64,000 nt of DNA, from contig JAIQDT010003767.1 in assembly GCA_021521415.1 (NCBI GenBank), positions 222,600 through 286,599 of the forward strand, read 5' to 3'. The DNA comes from Bidens hawaiensis. Its lineage: Eukaryota > Streptophyta > Magnoliopsida > Asterales > Asteraceae. Below are positions 1 through 11,311 of the stretch, in pieces. How positions within the stretch are numbered: the first letter of the stretch is position 1; each line of letters starts with the position of its first letter. Below the pieces are notes generated by a model. That model did no database searches. It worked only from the letters and a program-made list of their open reading frames with translations, and had not been told where the DNA came from. Both the position numbers and the translations under genes were made by a program.

Positions 1-455
1 TATACCCAATGGAATAGGATTTTCATCCTTATTTCCTTTGTTGGTCATACTTGGAGTTAACTGGTGAAGCCAGTATCTATCTGGATCGTGGAGAGAAGAA
101 ATATGATGTGATATGGGTGTATGATCCAATGTGGTTGGTAAATTGCTCACAAAAAGACATAAAAGTTGTTGATTCAATGGTCAGATGAAAAAAGTTAAAA
201 CTCAAGCTAATCAGTTCCAGAAGGTTGTTGATTTATGCTTTGATAAGAATATACATTCTGGACAATGTTGAAAAAGATCGTATTTAGGCGGAGTTTGAGG
301 CTGAACGTCAGGAGAGGGTTTCTCAGGCTTCATGGAATCATTTTCAATATATGTCAAGCCGAGTACCTCGTCCAACTTCACAATTAAAATCAACGAAGCC
401 GTCATTTGAAGAAGCAAGAAAAGCTTATCGCAAGAAGCATTTTGGTATTGATTGA
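1..455 (+). pseudogene. C-terminal remnant of accessory ORF of an LTR element
   Basis: The stretch carries coding-like frames broken by stops and frameshifts. One frame (about 60-185) contains TGEA followed by DPMWLVNCSQKD. A second frame (about 267-455) continues to a TGA at 453-455 and has an internal TAG at 285-287; it reads AEFEAERQERVSQ near its start and RKAYRKKHFGID at its end. The TGEA...DPMWL.N.S.KD pattern recurs in the minus-strand accessory pseudogene at 41161-43020, so I infer one family. It lies directly upstream of a polypurine tract and LTR, in the position where SIRE-type copia elements may carry an env-like ORF. Function is unknown and the N-terminal part is outside the window. 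Confidence 0.6.
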
Positions 456-480
456 AGATACAAGTACCTAGTACTATCAA

Positions 481-900
481 AGGGGGAGTTTGTTAGTGAG
501 AAATGTCTAATGCTAGGTCTTTTTGTGTTAAAACGAGCTGAAATTGTTAGATCTATTGTTAAGGGCGTATAAGTGTCAACGTATAAGACTTATATGGCGT
601 ATAAGTCTTATACGCCTTAATACTTATACGGGCCATAGGTTATATGTATAAATAGGCTTGATGTTTTTAATCTTTGGCAGAAATCTTATCACTTGTACCT
701 TCACTTTGTTATATGAATTTAGTGATAATTACTGTGAGTTGACATGTGTTTAATTCCTTTGCTACTATGTTTCCGTCGTATAGCATAGTATATTAAACGC
801 AACGTTTTCGGTCCGTATCGTATTGTATCTACACGTATACGATGACTTCTTATGATCCGGCAATTGGTCTTACATTAAACCTTAGTATTTTTATGTAGCA
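481..900 (+). mobile_element. Polypurine tract and 3' LTR of a copia-like element
   Basis: The purine run AGGGGGAG (481-488) is followed by an LTR-like start TGTTAGTGAG at 491. A TATA-like tatgtataaatagg sits near 643-656. The LTR of the minus-strand element at 40593-41166 also starts TGTTAGTG, which supports the call. The right end is not clear; I place it near the gtagca at 895-900. The LTR contains a perfect inverted repeat at 596-616 (arms ggcgtataag/cttatacgcc, one-base centre) and further partial copies of the cgtataag motif. Confidence 0.55.
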
Positions 901-957
901 TATTATAATAATGTTACAAGCTTTAACATATTACTACATACAAAACACCATATATAG

Positions 958-1174
958 AGCATGTTTATGATTGATTTTGAAAAATGTTTATTGACTTTTT
1001 CAAAACGCAATTTTGAAAAGCCAGGGTTTGATCCTTTTGGAAATTTTCTTTTTAACCCTTTTAAAAAGCTAAAAAAAAAAGATTTTTGTGATTGTCAAAC
1101 ATATTTAACTTATTGGCTTTTTAAAAACACCAATGAGCCAATAAACATTTTTCAAACTCAATCCCAAACATGCT
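958..1174. mobile_element. MITE with about 37-bp terminal inverted repeats
   Basis: The left end (agcatgtttatgattgattt...) and the reverse complement of the right end (agcatgtttgggattgagtt...) agree over about 37 bases with few mismatches and lead into the shared block gaaaaatgtttattg. The element is 217 bp and AT-rich with no coding capacity. I could not settle a target-site duplication (tatatag on the left, tataaat on the right), so the superfamily is unassigned. The 72-residue ORF over it is a by-product. Confidence 0.6.
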
Positions 1175-2721
1175 TATAAATTACTTAATTAATTTTAAAC
1201 AATTAAAAATTTAAGTCCTTAATATATACCATATGAAATGTGGGAATGTACTAGATATATATAATGTTTTTCCTTTCCTAATTTTTATATATAACAAAAC
1301 ATATAAGTACCAAATCCTATCTAAATATTTAAAATATATAAAATTATCAACTAAATCTCTACCACTCTCTTTAAAACTGTTGCCCTCACTCTCCCTTTCA
1401 TTATAATTTTTTACTACTCATATGTCAAACCCTAGAAGTCTACAAAATATACTAGAGAATCGAAAAACATAAACTTTCTAATAATATCTTCCCAAAACCA
1501 TCGTATCTTCCATGCTTTTAAGATTCTCAAGGTCAAACCCTACTTCTTCAACAAACCAAAATCCATGCAAAGACGTTCAATATTTCAACCATGGATCTTT
1601 TCCTTTTATAAATCATCTCCTGATGGTGTCGACATTTATCACAGGCCCCGACCCAATATCCCCAGAGGGGAGTCATGAACATGAGCGATGGATCGGTGTT
1701 TATTATTAAATTATTTAGCAACGGAAAATTCATTAGGACCATAGTTAGGAAAAATCATCAGAGTGTGAAAAAACCTTGATTATTATTTCATAAACTGGTG
1801 ATAAAACCCATATTTATACAAACATATGCTTTATAGGGATAGACCCTAATTTACAAAACACATATCTTTATTCTAGTGACAAGCCTCTTATTTATGCTGA
1901 AAGCGCTCACGCGTCATTCCTATGTCTTTAACAAGTCATCCGAAATGTGTTTAAAAATCTTTGGTCAAAAGGAGATACTGGTGAGTACATTCATTTGTAA
2001 ATGACAATATTTTACAGATATTGTATTAGGATGTTGTTACACTTGCATTGTTACAAATTACTAATAGGTACTGTCACTCGATCGTATTTCTGACTGTAGT
2101 CATATTGGCTAACATTTGTCCAATAAGTAACTTGTAATAGCCCATTAGGCATGCTTTGTATACAAAACCGCCACGATACCAGTAGTAACCATCCCGTAAG
2201 CCTATAGAGACTTTATTACTGTAACATAATTAAAACCTTTTGAAAGCATTTTGACTATTTGTCATGAGATTAATAGGTTTTAAAAATATTGGAAAACCAG
2301 TTATCACACACAAATGTGAGTTGTAACTCAAATTCAAATGTCTCACTTTACAAGTTTATAAACAAAGAGTTTATTGGTTAAAAGTGCCTAGTTATACACA
2401 ATGTAGTATATCTATATTAGCATAAACCGATAATCATAACGATTATCACAACACATTGTAAACACCACCGATATTCGCCGGAATATTATTTCAATCACGT
2501 TTGTAATGTCAATTATCAGTAGCTACTCTAATATTAACATATTTAAGGGGTCAATTTACGAATTTTCGCGTTCGATTCATGCCACTATTAACATGAAGCT
2601 CGGTTCCGGGACCCTCCTTTGAATCCACCCATGCTTAAGTCTGTCCATGAATGTTTTTGGTCTAATAAGAATAATAAGTCACAAATAATAAAAGTTAAAT
2701 GCATATAATTGTGTAAGTGTA
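1175..2721 (-). other. Unassigned AT-rich stretch, part probably decayed LTR (minus strand)
   Basis: No gene is supported here. Between about 1630 and 2650 the minus strand reads like a decayed gypsy LTR: it carries a GGGTCGGGGCC-type end near 1645 and motifs such as GGAGGGTCCCGG near 2610, but no terminal dinucleotides or partner LTR were found. The rest (1175-1630 and 2650-2721) shows nothing I recognise. Confidence 0.3.
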
Positions 2722-2908
2722 GAGCATTCTCAACCCATCCCCTAAAATCACTTGAGGAGAATATTCAAATTATAGGGAGGGTTATGAGTTTTAGTGAGTG
2801 TAAATTATAGGGTGGAGAGAGAAAAGTAATGATTTTTTTGTAAATTTGGGGAAACTATGTTTTCTCCTATTTGATTTTTTAATATTTGTTGAATTTTTTG
2901 TGAGTAGA

Positions 2909-2939
<31 letters not shown>

Positions 2940-3047
2940 TGTAACGATAAATATATAAAAAACATTATTTAATTGATCATGAGAGAGAAATGTAGTATTT
3001 TTAATGTAATTATAGAGATAAACATGGGAGACGGTTTGAGAATGTTC
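2722..3047. mobile_element. MITE with GAGCATTCTCAA-type ends
   Basis: The left end gagcattctcaacc and the reverse complement of the right end (gaacattctcaaacc) match with about two mismatches. Candidate 3-bp flanks are gta and tta, one mismatch from a target duplication. The 326-bp interior is AT-rich and holds a (GA)n run near 2910-2935. GAGCATYTYCAA-like ends occur in plant PIF/Harbinger-type MITEs, but this assignment is tentative. Confidence 0.55.
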
Positions 3048-3269
3048 TTATATGTTTAGATATGAACTTTGTTTTTTTACATATGCTATATGTTACAAGG
3101 TGTTACCTACTTATGATATGCATATTAGTACTAGGAAACACATATTATAAGATATGATACATGTCACACTTTTATTATTAAAAAACTATCATAAGTTTAT
3201 TCATGGTTAATTAAAAAGTTTAGGATAAATGATGACATTATGATGGATTTATGATCATGAAAGTTATAA

Positions 3270-3921
3270 GACTCTCAGACGAAATTTCTTTGCTTCCTCT
3301 CCCCTTCTCTTTGAGCTGTAAACCACCCTTACAAACACACGTACTCATCGATTTTGCAATTTCTCTCAAGAACACACACATACATACTTATTAAGATTTA
3401 TCAAGGGTTTCTTTGGAAGGCTTTGCTTGATTTCTTTCTCTATATATAATCAAGTAAGCGATCTATTTTGATAATTTGATTCTTGTTCTAATACTTTTGG
3501 TTTAGAGAAATCTAGTATCCAAAAGAATGGGTAAAAATCAATTGAATTCGTATGAAAGTATGATGTATTTTTCAAGAATTTGAGTTTTTTTTAAGTTTTG
3601 GGTTAAACCCCTAATTGTTTTGATGATGATTTTCCATGATAATTGATGTGTAAGTGTTGAATTATTGGTGTTATATAGATCATTTGGTAATTTGGATGCT
3701 ATATGCATCATTTGTATGATTAAAACTGATAGATTGTATGAAGTTTCATAACTTTTCCAAAAGGGAAATTTTTGTTTAGAGAAAATTGTATTGGGAATCC
3801 ACTGCTTTATTTTCGTTACATTGTTGGTAACACCTGAATGTTTTTGGTTTACAAACCCATGAACTCACCAACCATTGTGTTGTTACTTTTTAGCATGTAT
3901 TTCTCAGGTCACTAAGTTGCA
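3270..3921 (+). mobile_element. Gypsy LTR fragment
   Basis: The piece contains acccatgaactcaccaacca (3855-3874) and gcatgtatttctcaggt (3893-3909). The same aactcaccaac...caggt arrangement is found near the right ends of the two other gypsy LTRs in this window (about 28450 and 55550). It stops where a new LTR starts at 3922, so it is truncated. The left limit is approximate. Confidence 0.45.
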
Positions 3922-5273
3922 TGTAACATCCCAAATTTAGTTTGATATTTTAAATGAATCAAGGTTTAAATGAAGTATAAAAGATAAATGTAATTATCTA
4001 AAGTATGAGGGTTTTAAGTGTTATTAGATGGAAAGTTAAACATGAAACCCTACCCTCTTCCTATAAATGTAGCCACCATCGCATTTATAACCATCCTAGC
4101 CTCCAAACTCATTCTTTAACAAAATTCCCATTTTTGAGAGAACAACCCACGAAGATCCGACGATTCTCAAAGATCTAAACGTCGGATCTGTCTCAAATTG
4201 TAACTGAGTTTACATCTCATATAAACCGAGATTCTCACCCATCAGATCTTCGATCAGAGGCCGGGAAGTTCAGTTTTTATTAGAAAAACCGTAATAGCTA
4301 AAAATGAAGATTTTCAGCAACTGTTTTGGTTTCTGGAAATTGTAGCGGTGGATTCCGGTGACGGCGAGATGATGGGTTCATAGATCGGGGCGAGAAGGTT
4401 CTTGGCCACTTGAATAACTCAATTCCGAGTTTGTTTGATATGGTTTTGGTATATTATAGTGATTTCGAATATAAAACTTAAAGGTACCTGTTTATTAAAG
4501 TAACCAGATCTGCTATTTGGAACGTATATGATGTATAAACAGTGTATATGCTTGTAACATATACGACACATATGCTGTCCAAACATATGCGGTGCATATA
4601 TTAGACTAAATATATGACACAAATATTATACAACATATACGATGCATATGTTACACATACGCAACGCATATGTTATATAGCATATACGACGCGTATATAG
4701 ACTGATACGTTGAAATTCCGCTGGAAACTTATACTCAAGAAACATATACGGGGCATAAGTGAAATTTCGGATAAAAGAAGGATATGCGACGAACAAATAC
4801 ATAAACGGTGAATATGAAATTATGCACGTAAAAGTTAAGAATAAATGATTTATTTGTAATAAAAGGTAATGTTTAAAAATGATAAATACTTAGGAAGAAA
4901 GACCGAGGCTAGAGTAGATACGCAAGAGCACGAGAGTAGTAGTTAAACTTATGTTCCTCGTTACACAGCCTGTCATGCACAGTTAAGGAAGGGTATCACG
5001 ACTAACTCTGGAAAGAACCAAATTTTGGTGAGTTTATAGCCCCTTCTCTGTTATATTTTTCGGGGCTGTGTGTATACTCCTATGTGTTAGTTAATACATT
5101 TACCTTAAGTGGTAAGTTTATGCTATATGAATGTATTATGAAAGATATATGAATGATATTGAAAAGATGAAAGAATGTAGAAAACGTTATGAGTATATAT
5201 GTAGATGTTTATGAGTATATATATATATATCTATACTATATTACAATACGTATAGCAAGGACACACTACAACA
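3922..5273 (+). mobile_element. Left part of a gypsy LTR, interrupted by CACTA
   Basis: It begins TGTAACATCCCAAATTT, a common gypsy LTR start. Near 5028-5065 it has ttggtgagtttatagcccc...ttttcggggc, the same ggtgagttt...ccc...cggggc arrangement as in the Tekay LTR at about 55010-55065. It ends where the CACTA element begins. No matching right end (...tgttaca) was found after 11058, so the remainder is lost or undetected. Between 4521 and 4810 it carries many degenerate copies of a catatacgacgcatatg-like palindrome. Confidence 0.5.
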
Positions 5274-6213
5274 AAAAGGGCTTTTTAGGACCTTTTGTGT
5301 GGGACACCTGTAAAATAGGGTCCTAAAATCTATTTAATAGGAAAATGAATATTCGAGGTCCTTTTGCAATATACGCTACAGAACCGGTGTCCTAAAAAGT
5401 TATTTAATAGGATGGATGATTCTTTGGGGTCGTATTATCATATAACTTAATAAGACACTTAAAATCTAAATCCTAATAAAGTAACCTATAAGACATGTAG
5501 TTGTTGGTGTCTCATTATGTAGTAATGTAATAGGACTCTGATCACCAGAGGTCTTATTATAACATAAGTTAATAGGACATTTTGTAGTTAAGTCATAAAT
5601 GTTCGGTGTTATATGACCAATTTCTAGTCGATGTCATATAAGAACATAACTTAATAGGACATTTTACACTATTGTCTTATAACTTTAACATTTATAAGAC
5701 GCTTAATCATTGTGGTGTTATTATAATACACTGTAATAAGACATTTGATACTTGAGTCATAAAACATCTATTTTATAGGACGCTTATTCGTTAGAGTTTT
5801 ATTATAACATAACTTAATATGACACTTAACACTTGAGTCTTATAACTTTAACCTTTATGTGATGCTTAATGATTGTGGTGTTATTATAATATACCCTAAT
5901 AGGACACTTGATATTGCAGTCATAAAACATATGTTTTGTAGGACACTTATTCGCTAGTGTTTTATTATAACATAACTTAATATGACATTTGACACTTGAG
6001 TCTTATAATTTTAACCTTTACATGACTTTTAACCATTGTGGTATTATTTTAATACACTGTAATAGGACACTTGATATATGAGTCATAATAAACATTAGTT
6101 TTATACTACGTTTATTCGCTAGAATTTCATTGTAGCATAACTTATTGTGACACTTGATACTTGAGTTTAATAACTTTAAACTTTATAAGACGCTTAAACA
6201 TTGTGATATTATT

Positions 6214-6860
6214 CACTACAAATAAAAAGCCATATAGTGGCACACACTTTTAATGTCATTTAGTTTTTATGTCACTAAGTTCGGTTTTTAATAGCACTTT
6301 GTGAATACCCAATCATGTTTAGTGACATATTTTCTTCTGAACTCTTTCACTCGCCTCTTTGCTATCCTTTCCCGTCCCTCACCATTTGACCTCCAACAAT
6401 CGTCCATCCCAGAAAAGATTTATCGAGCTTTCAACACCATTGTCTAGATCTAGACGAGGAGATCGGATCGGCTATGAGTGGCTGGAGGAGTGGACCTATC
6501 TCTCTGCGCTTTCTTTGTCTACCCTTGAAATCTTCCGTCTCCGAGATCTTTGCTTTAAGACTAGAAGAAGATGCATGAGTAGTTCTGTCTGCTGCGCTGG
6601 TTTAGGTCGTTGTGGCAACGACTAGGGTTTTATTGAGGTACTAACATATTAATTTCAATTTGTTTACACTACAAACAAAAATCCATTTAGTGGCACACGT
6701 TTTTAATGACATTTAAAATTTGTGCCACTAATTTACATTTTTAGTGGCACTTAGAATATGCATATTTGGTTAGCACACACTTTAATGGCGTTTAAGTTTT
6801 ATGCTACTAATTTAGGTTTCAGTAATACTTTAAATGTGCCACTAATGGTTCGAGAGATCA
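6214..6860 (+). repeat. Two nested CACTA-like left termini
   Basis: At 6214 (CACTACAAATAAAAAGCC) and 6667 (CACTACAAACAAAAATCC) the same terminus recurs. Each is followed by tagtggcacac and repeated tgccactaa / agtggcact subterminal motifs, different from those of the outer element. No inverse right end was seen, so they are truncated copies or one element with an internal duplication. Between them, 6340-6650 is pyrimidine-rich, UTR-like DNA of unknown origin. Confidence 0.45.
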
Positions 6861-7415
6861 AAAATTTTAGTTTTCCTCGGTGCTAAAAAATATCTTCCCC
6901 TAATTTTTATTTTCCAAAATTCCCCCTTTGTTACATTTCGTTTCCCCCCATAGATCGATTACAAACCTAATTGCTTCACTCCCTTCCCATTAGCTTCTCG
7001 AACATTACAGAAAAGGGGTTGGGTGCAAGAGCAGCAGTGGGTGGCAGTTCACCGTTATATTTGATAATTCCTGATCAGTAGAGGCTGCTACTGTTTTCAC
7101 GGCCTTAAATTTGATTTAGGGTTTTTACAGTTCTGAAACCTGTATCTGGTAAGATTTAAAACCATTTTACTTCTTTTATTACAATTGTCTTCGGAATATA
7201 AGATTTCAAATCAGAATTTGGGTGTGTTTGTTGCTATCAGTTACTAATGATTCAATTTTTGTGGATGGTATGTTTTGCTGTGTTAAGTGTATACCTAATG
7301 AGCAATAGAAGACCAAACTTGTTGGGGTTGAATGCACCTATTTAGGATCACAGTGTGGGTACTGCTCCATCTATTCAACTTACTAATTAATTTATTTTAG
7401 ATACTGAAAATTTAA

Positions 7416-7536
7416 CCTGCTTACAAAGTCAGGTATGAGGATAAAAAAAAGTCTCCGAGGGACATGGAACTTGTTCTTTTACAAACTCCGCACATGTATG
7501 AGCTAAAAGACGAGGTGATTTTTACAGATCTTATAA
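7416..7536 (+). pseudogene. Coding-like segment of unknown gene, cut by Harbinger insert
   Basis: A frame stays open from 7416 into the Harbinger boundary and reads plausibly, with KKKSPRDMELVLLQTPHMY in the middle. If the insert and one TAA target copy are removed, the frame continues for about 17 more codons from 8614. This suggests that the insert struck an exon. I do not recognise the protein. It may belong to the CACTA element or be a captured host gene. Confidence 0.35.
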
Positions 7537-8610
7537 GGCTGAGGGGTGTGGAGCGCTATAGAGGGCGCGTGAGCCCATCCGCTCGCGCCTTATAAAGCCC
7601 CAACGGTCATGCACGCATTCCGATGCCCACTTTACGCCCATTTCCAGCCGCGATCACCCTTGCGCCCGCCTCTTTTTCCGTGCTCGCGCCCCTCTCGCGC
7701 CTCGGTGGTGTGGTAGGGTGATCGCGGCTGGAAATGGGCGTAAAGTGGGCATCGGAATGCGTGCATGACCGTTGGGGCTTTATAAATTGAGCCGTTGGCT
7801 CTTAAAGTTTATTAAAAAAAAAAAAAATTTTTTTAGTTGGGAAGAGATTTCATCAAATGTTGAATCTGAAAGAGATGATGAAAGAGATTTCACATGGTTG
7901 AGAGTTGGGAATGATGTGAAGTTTATGATGTGGGTTTTTGTACAACTACAACTCTCTCTCTCTCTCTCTCTGGGTGTCTCTCTCTCTCTCTCTACTGTGT
8001 GTTGATGAAGATTAGAAGATTTATGGGTTAGGGTTAGATTTGGATTCAGAAAGTGGATAGCTAGTTAGATGGGGTTGAGAGATCATTTATTTCCAAATTT
8101 TATGTTTGACAACACATGTTCTACATTTTGTACTTCTCAACTATAATTATTACAACACCCTTGAATTATTCTATATATGTGTAGTTTATAAATATTTGAG
8201 TAAATCACATTTCTAAAATTGTTATTAAATATTATTAATAAAATTTGTTAATGTAAAACAAAAGAGGCAAAAGTAATTCATGCAATTTTCAGTTTGCTGG
8301 TGTATTAGGAAGACGAGGAAAGATACAATTTTCGTCGGTAAGAACATTTTGGTGTAAGAACTTATGAAAATCAATAAAATTCTGGGCTATCTTATCAAGT
8401 TTATAAAAATTATGAAAATTAATACATTTATAAAAAAATAAAAAAAAAACCGCTCGCGCCCCCTCTCGCGCCCCTCCACACCATGTCCCGGGGCGCGAGC
8501 ACCACAACCAACACCCATCTTATCAAGTTTCTCTCTCTGCCACACGTCACAATATTATTGGCTGGCGCCCCCACTCGCGCCCCCTCTCGCGCCCCCCACA
8601 CCCCTCAGCC
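7537..8610. mobile_element. PIF/Harbinger-like non-autonomous transposon
   Basis: The terminal inverted repeats ggctgaggggtgtgg (7537-7551) and ccacacccctcagcc (8596-8610) are perfect over 15 bases, and both sides are flanked by TAA (7534-7536 and 8611-8613). A TAA duplication with GG-starting ends is typical of PIF/Harbinger. The 1074-bp interior is GC-rich near both ends with repeated ctcgcgccccctctcgcgcc blocks. It has (TC)n at about 7952-7992 and a large inverted repeat at 7590-7785. No transposase is present. Confidence 0.75.
7590..7785. repeat. Perfect 70-bp inverted repeat with 56-bp loop
   Basis: Positions 7590-7659 and 7716-7785 are exact reverse complements over 70 bases, starting ttataaagccccaacggtca on one side and ending ggggctttataa on the other. 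The loop (7660-7715) is GC-rich. A transcript through this region would fold into a long perfect duplex. The outer right-hand arm continues into Harbinger sequence, so the left arm is probably the inverted copy. Confidence 0.9.
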
Positions 8611-8696
8611 TAAGTTTCATTCTTAAAGTTGAAGAGTTTTATTGCAATTGGTGATAATTTTTAGGTGTATTCTTAATTCAGTAGTAGCTAAAGAGT

Positions 8697-8858
8697 AGAC
8701 TTGACGGGTGGTTTATCACCAAAATGAGGGATGGAAAGCAATTAATTGGTTTTGAAAACAATCCTCAAAGTGGGCCCTTTCTTATTTATGCTCCACATCC
8801 TACAGTTATACTGAAGATAGAAGACAGGGCGGACCTTCTACCTAGTTTGTATTTATCT
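8697..8858 (+). pseudogene. Exon-like fragment of unknown protein inside CACTA
   Basis: A 54-codon frame runs without a stop and ends exactly at a strong donor-like TCT|GTAAGT. It contains GWFITKMRDGKQLIGFENN followed by SGPFLIYAPHPT. Upstream, the frame hits a stop within about 15 codons, so the acceptor is unclear. It lies 3' of the coding-like segment at 7416-7536 and may be from the same captured gene. I do not recognise the family. Confidence 0.35.
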
Positions 8859-9408
8859 GTAAGTATATTTATTTACCTATAATACTCGATAATAATTAAG
8901 TATCTATAGTCACACAATTTCGATCAAGTGGAGATTCCTAGTATATTGGTTACAGTTGTAATGAGCAATGTCTAATTTGTATGCTCAATAATTTAGAAAT
9001 TATACTTACTTCTTTTTAATGTGTTTGATTTTTTGTCATGTATAAATTGAAACTATTGTGTTAGTCTTACAGGCTAGGCCAACTATGGTAGTGCAGTTAA
9101 GATAATAACTGATAAAATGGGGTGTAAAATAAGTCGAGTGTTTCTTTTTTGTACTTTTCGCAACATTTAGTAAGACATGTTTTACTCGCATAAGCATTAT
9201 CAATCATTAGTTTCTGTTGTCTATGTGGATTGTGTTATGCTCAAAGGATGAGTTGCTAAGGAAAGAATACATGTGACAAACTTTCGGTTATCACGTATGG
9301 TATAAAGGTATATTAACACTAACACACACATAGAGAAGATTATATGAAATATCGATAAAATGAGTTTTGGTCTTTTGTAGCATGATGATGAAATAAACAT
9401 GAATTTTT

Positions 9409-9501
9409 CGGTCGTTTGGCTAAAACATTATAATCGAGCCATTTGGCTAAAATGGCTTTATCGACCCGCTTGGCTAATAAGTTAAATTTGGGTCGCTTGA
9501 A
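9409..9501 (+). repeat. Short tandem repeat, about 27-bp unit
   Basis: Three to four degenerate units share cg(a/g)(c/t)c(g/c)(t/c)ttggctaa. They occur at about 9409, 9435, 9462 and 9491. The minus-strand ORF that spans them is repeat-driven. Confidence 0.5.
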
Positions 9502-9819
9502 ACATAAGTTAAGTAACAGAACTAGACCCATTAAGAGTGGTACTCCATCAAGAGTGCTCTCAAAATTAACAGCAACTCATCTTACCGTTAATAAATTTTA
9601 ATATCTTTACATAAATATTTCATCTAAACATCACCATATATTCTTTAGTGCTCTCAAATGAGCATGTAGCAAGAGGATGGGTGAAGAGCCTAGATTCAAA
9701 TGAGCTAGTTGGTGGTACAGAGATTGGACCAAAATTGTGTGAGGTAATTGTCCAAGTACCAATAAAAATAGATGAAAGTTGGTGAGACCAAATGGGTTCA
9801 ATCAATCAATCAATCATAC

Positions 9820-9941
9820 CCAGTAAAATCCCACCGACAGCAAAGCTATAAGTAGGGTCTGGGGAGGGTGGGATGTAGGCACACCGTACCTCTATCCAAA
9901 GGAATAAAGAGGTGGCTTCTAGAGAAACCCTCGGCTCTAAG
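9820..9941 (+). mobile_element. SINE-like fragment
   Basis: The block agtagggtctggggagggtg ... ccgtacctctatcc ... aaagaggtggcttct ... accctcggctct has the layout of a tRNA-derived plant SINE body (TS/Au-like) that I recognise from memory. A short (tcaa)n run precedes it. Clear A and B boxes and a target duplication were not seen, so it is a partial copy. Confidence 0.45.
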
Positions 9942-11058
9942 TACATGTGTATGAAGCAAAATAAAAGAAATCAAAGTTTAACAGTTATATAAAAACTACT
10001 ACTAATTATAATAATATTAATAATAAGATCACAGTTTAACAGCTATATAAAAGCTAATAATAATTATAATAATAATAATAATAATATATGTAAGGGAAAT
10101 ACCATTATGGTATGTGATCTAAATAAGTTAAGTCTAAGCCCTAAGGTATTCAATTCTCTCTAAAAATCCTTAACTTTAATTCTACTTCTCCACGAATGGG
10201 TTATTTTACACAATTCAATATTGTATTGGTGCATCCATCGCATGGCCTTGTCCATTCATCTCGGTATGTATTTGTTAAACTTGTTATACGAATAATTTTA
10301 ATAACTTGGAACTGAATGCTTATACATGGATGGTTTATTTGTAGGTAGTCCGTGAGGATTGAGGACGCATGATGACTCGGGGATTTTATGGTGCTTGTTG
10401 CTTTTACTACTTTTAATTTTTTGTTGAGTGTTACAAGAGTTTATGTTGGATAATGTTATAACTTATATATGTTTAGTGTTTTCGTTATGAACAAGCTTAT
10501 TTAATATAATGAAGTTTTATTTCTTTCAATATTTATATGTCCATAACCGTATCGTAAAATTGTGTGAGGACGTTTAACAAAGGGTTGTATAATATGATTT
10601 GTTAGGACTTTGAATTTTTGTCATATTAAACGTTAGAACATTGTAAAGTGTCATAATATGCTTTTTTAGGACGTTTAAGTTGTTCATAGACATATTATGC
10701 GACCATAAAATTTAGTTTCATAATCTTGTTTGGGATATTAGGACCCTTTGCTTGGTACTATAATGTTACATCATAATGGTCCTATAAATTAGTTTTTAAG
10801 GACGCTTGCATGTGTATCAAAAGATTAAAGGTAGGTAAGCACATGTTAAAACATTGAAAAAGTGTCATAATATGTTTTTAATTGGACGATTTTTAGGTTG
10901 TTAATGGATATATTATGCAACCATAAAATTGGTTTAATAACCTTATTTGGGATATCAGGACGCTTTTTGAGTTCTGAGACTTATTACGAATCCTTTACAT
11001 GAAACACTTATCTCATTGGTCCTATTACGACCCCTAAAAATCCATTTTTGTTGGAGTG

Positions 11059-11270
11059 ACAAGATGGTAATTTTACGAAATCTCTTAAAATTAAGAGATT
11101 TACTTCTTTTGATACACAATGTACTACTCTTGATGCAGATATCCTCAAAACAAACATATCCAGCCAGCTTGTACCTATGTGATGGTTCTTTCAAAATTCA
11201 AATTACCCTAATCTCTTATGACACCCTCAAGAGTAGCTTTAGGGTTTTGAAATTCAAACCCACGAAACTT

Positions 11271-11311
<41 letters not shown>

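Larger units (their letters stand above)
5274..11058. mobile_element. CACTA transposon with nested insertions
   Basis: The left end is CACTACAACAAAAAGGGC and the right end is the near inverse ...ccatttttgttggagtg (one mismatch within the first ten bases). Both are flanked by ACA (5271-5273 and 11059-11061), the 3-bp duplication expected for CACTA. The first ~900 bp and last ~500 bp are full of related subterminal motifs (taggacacttgat, gagtcataaaac, ggacgtttaa). No transposase domain was recognised, so the element is probably non-autonomous or decayed. It contains further CACTA-like termini (6214, 6667), a Harbinger insert (7537-8610) and coding-like fragments. Confidence 0.75.
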
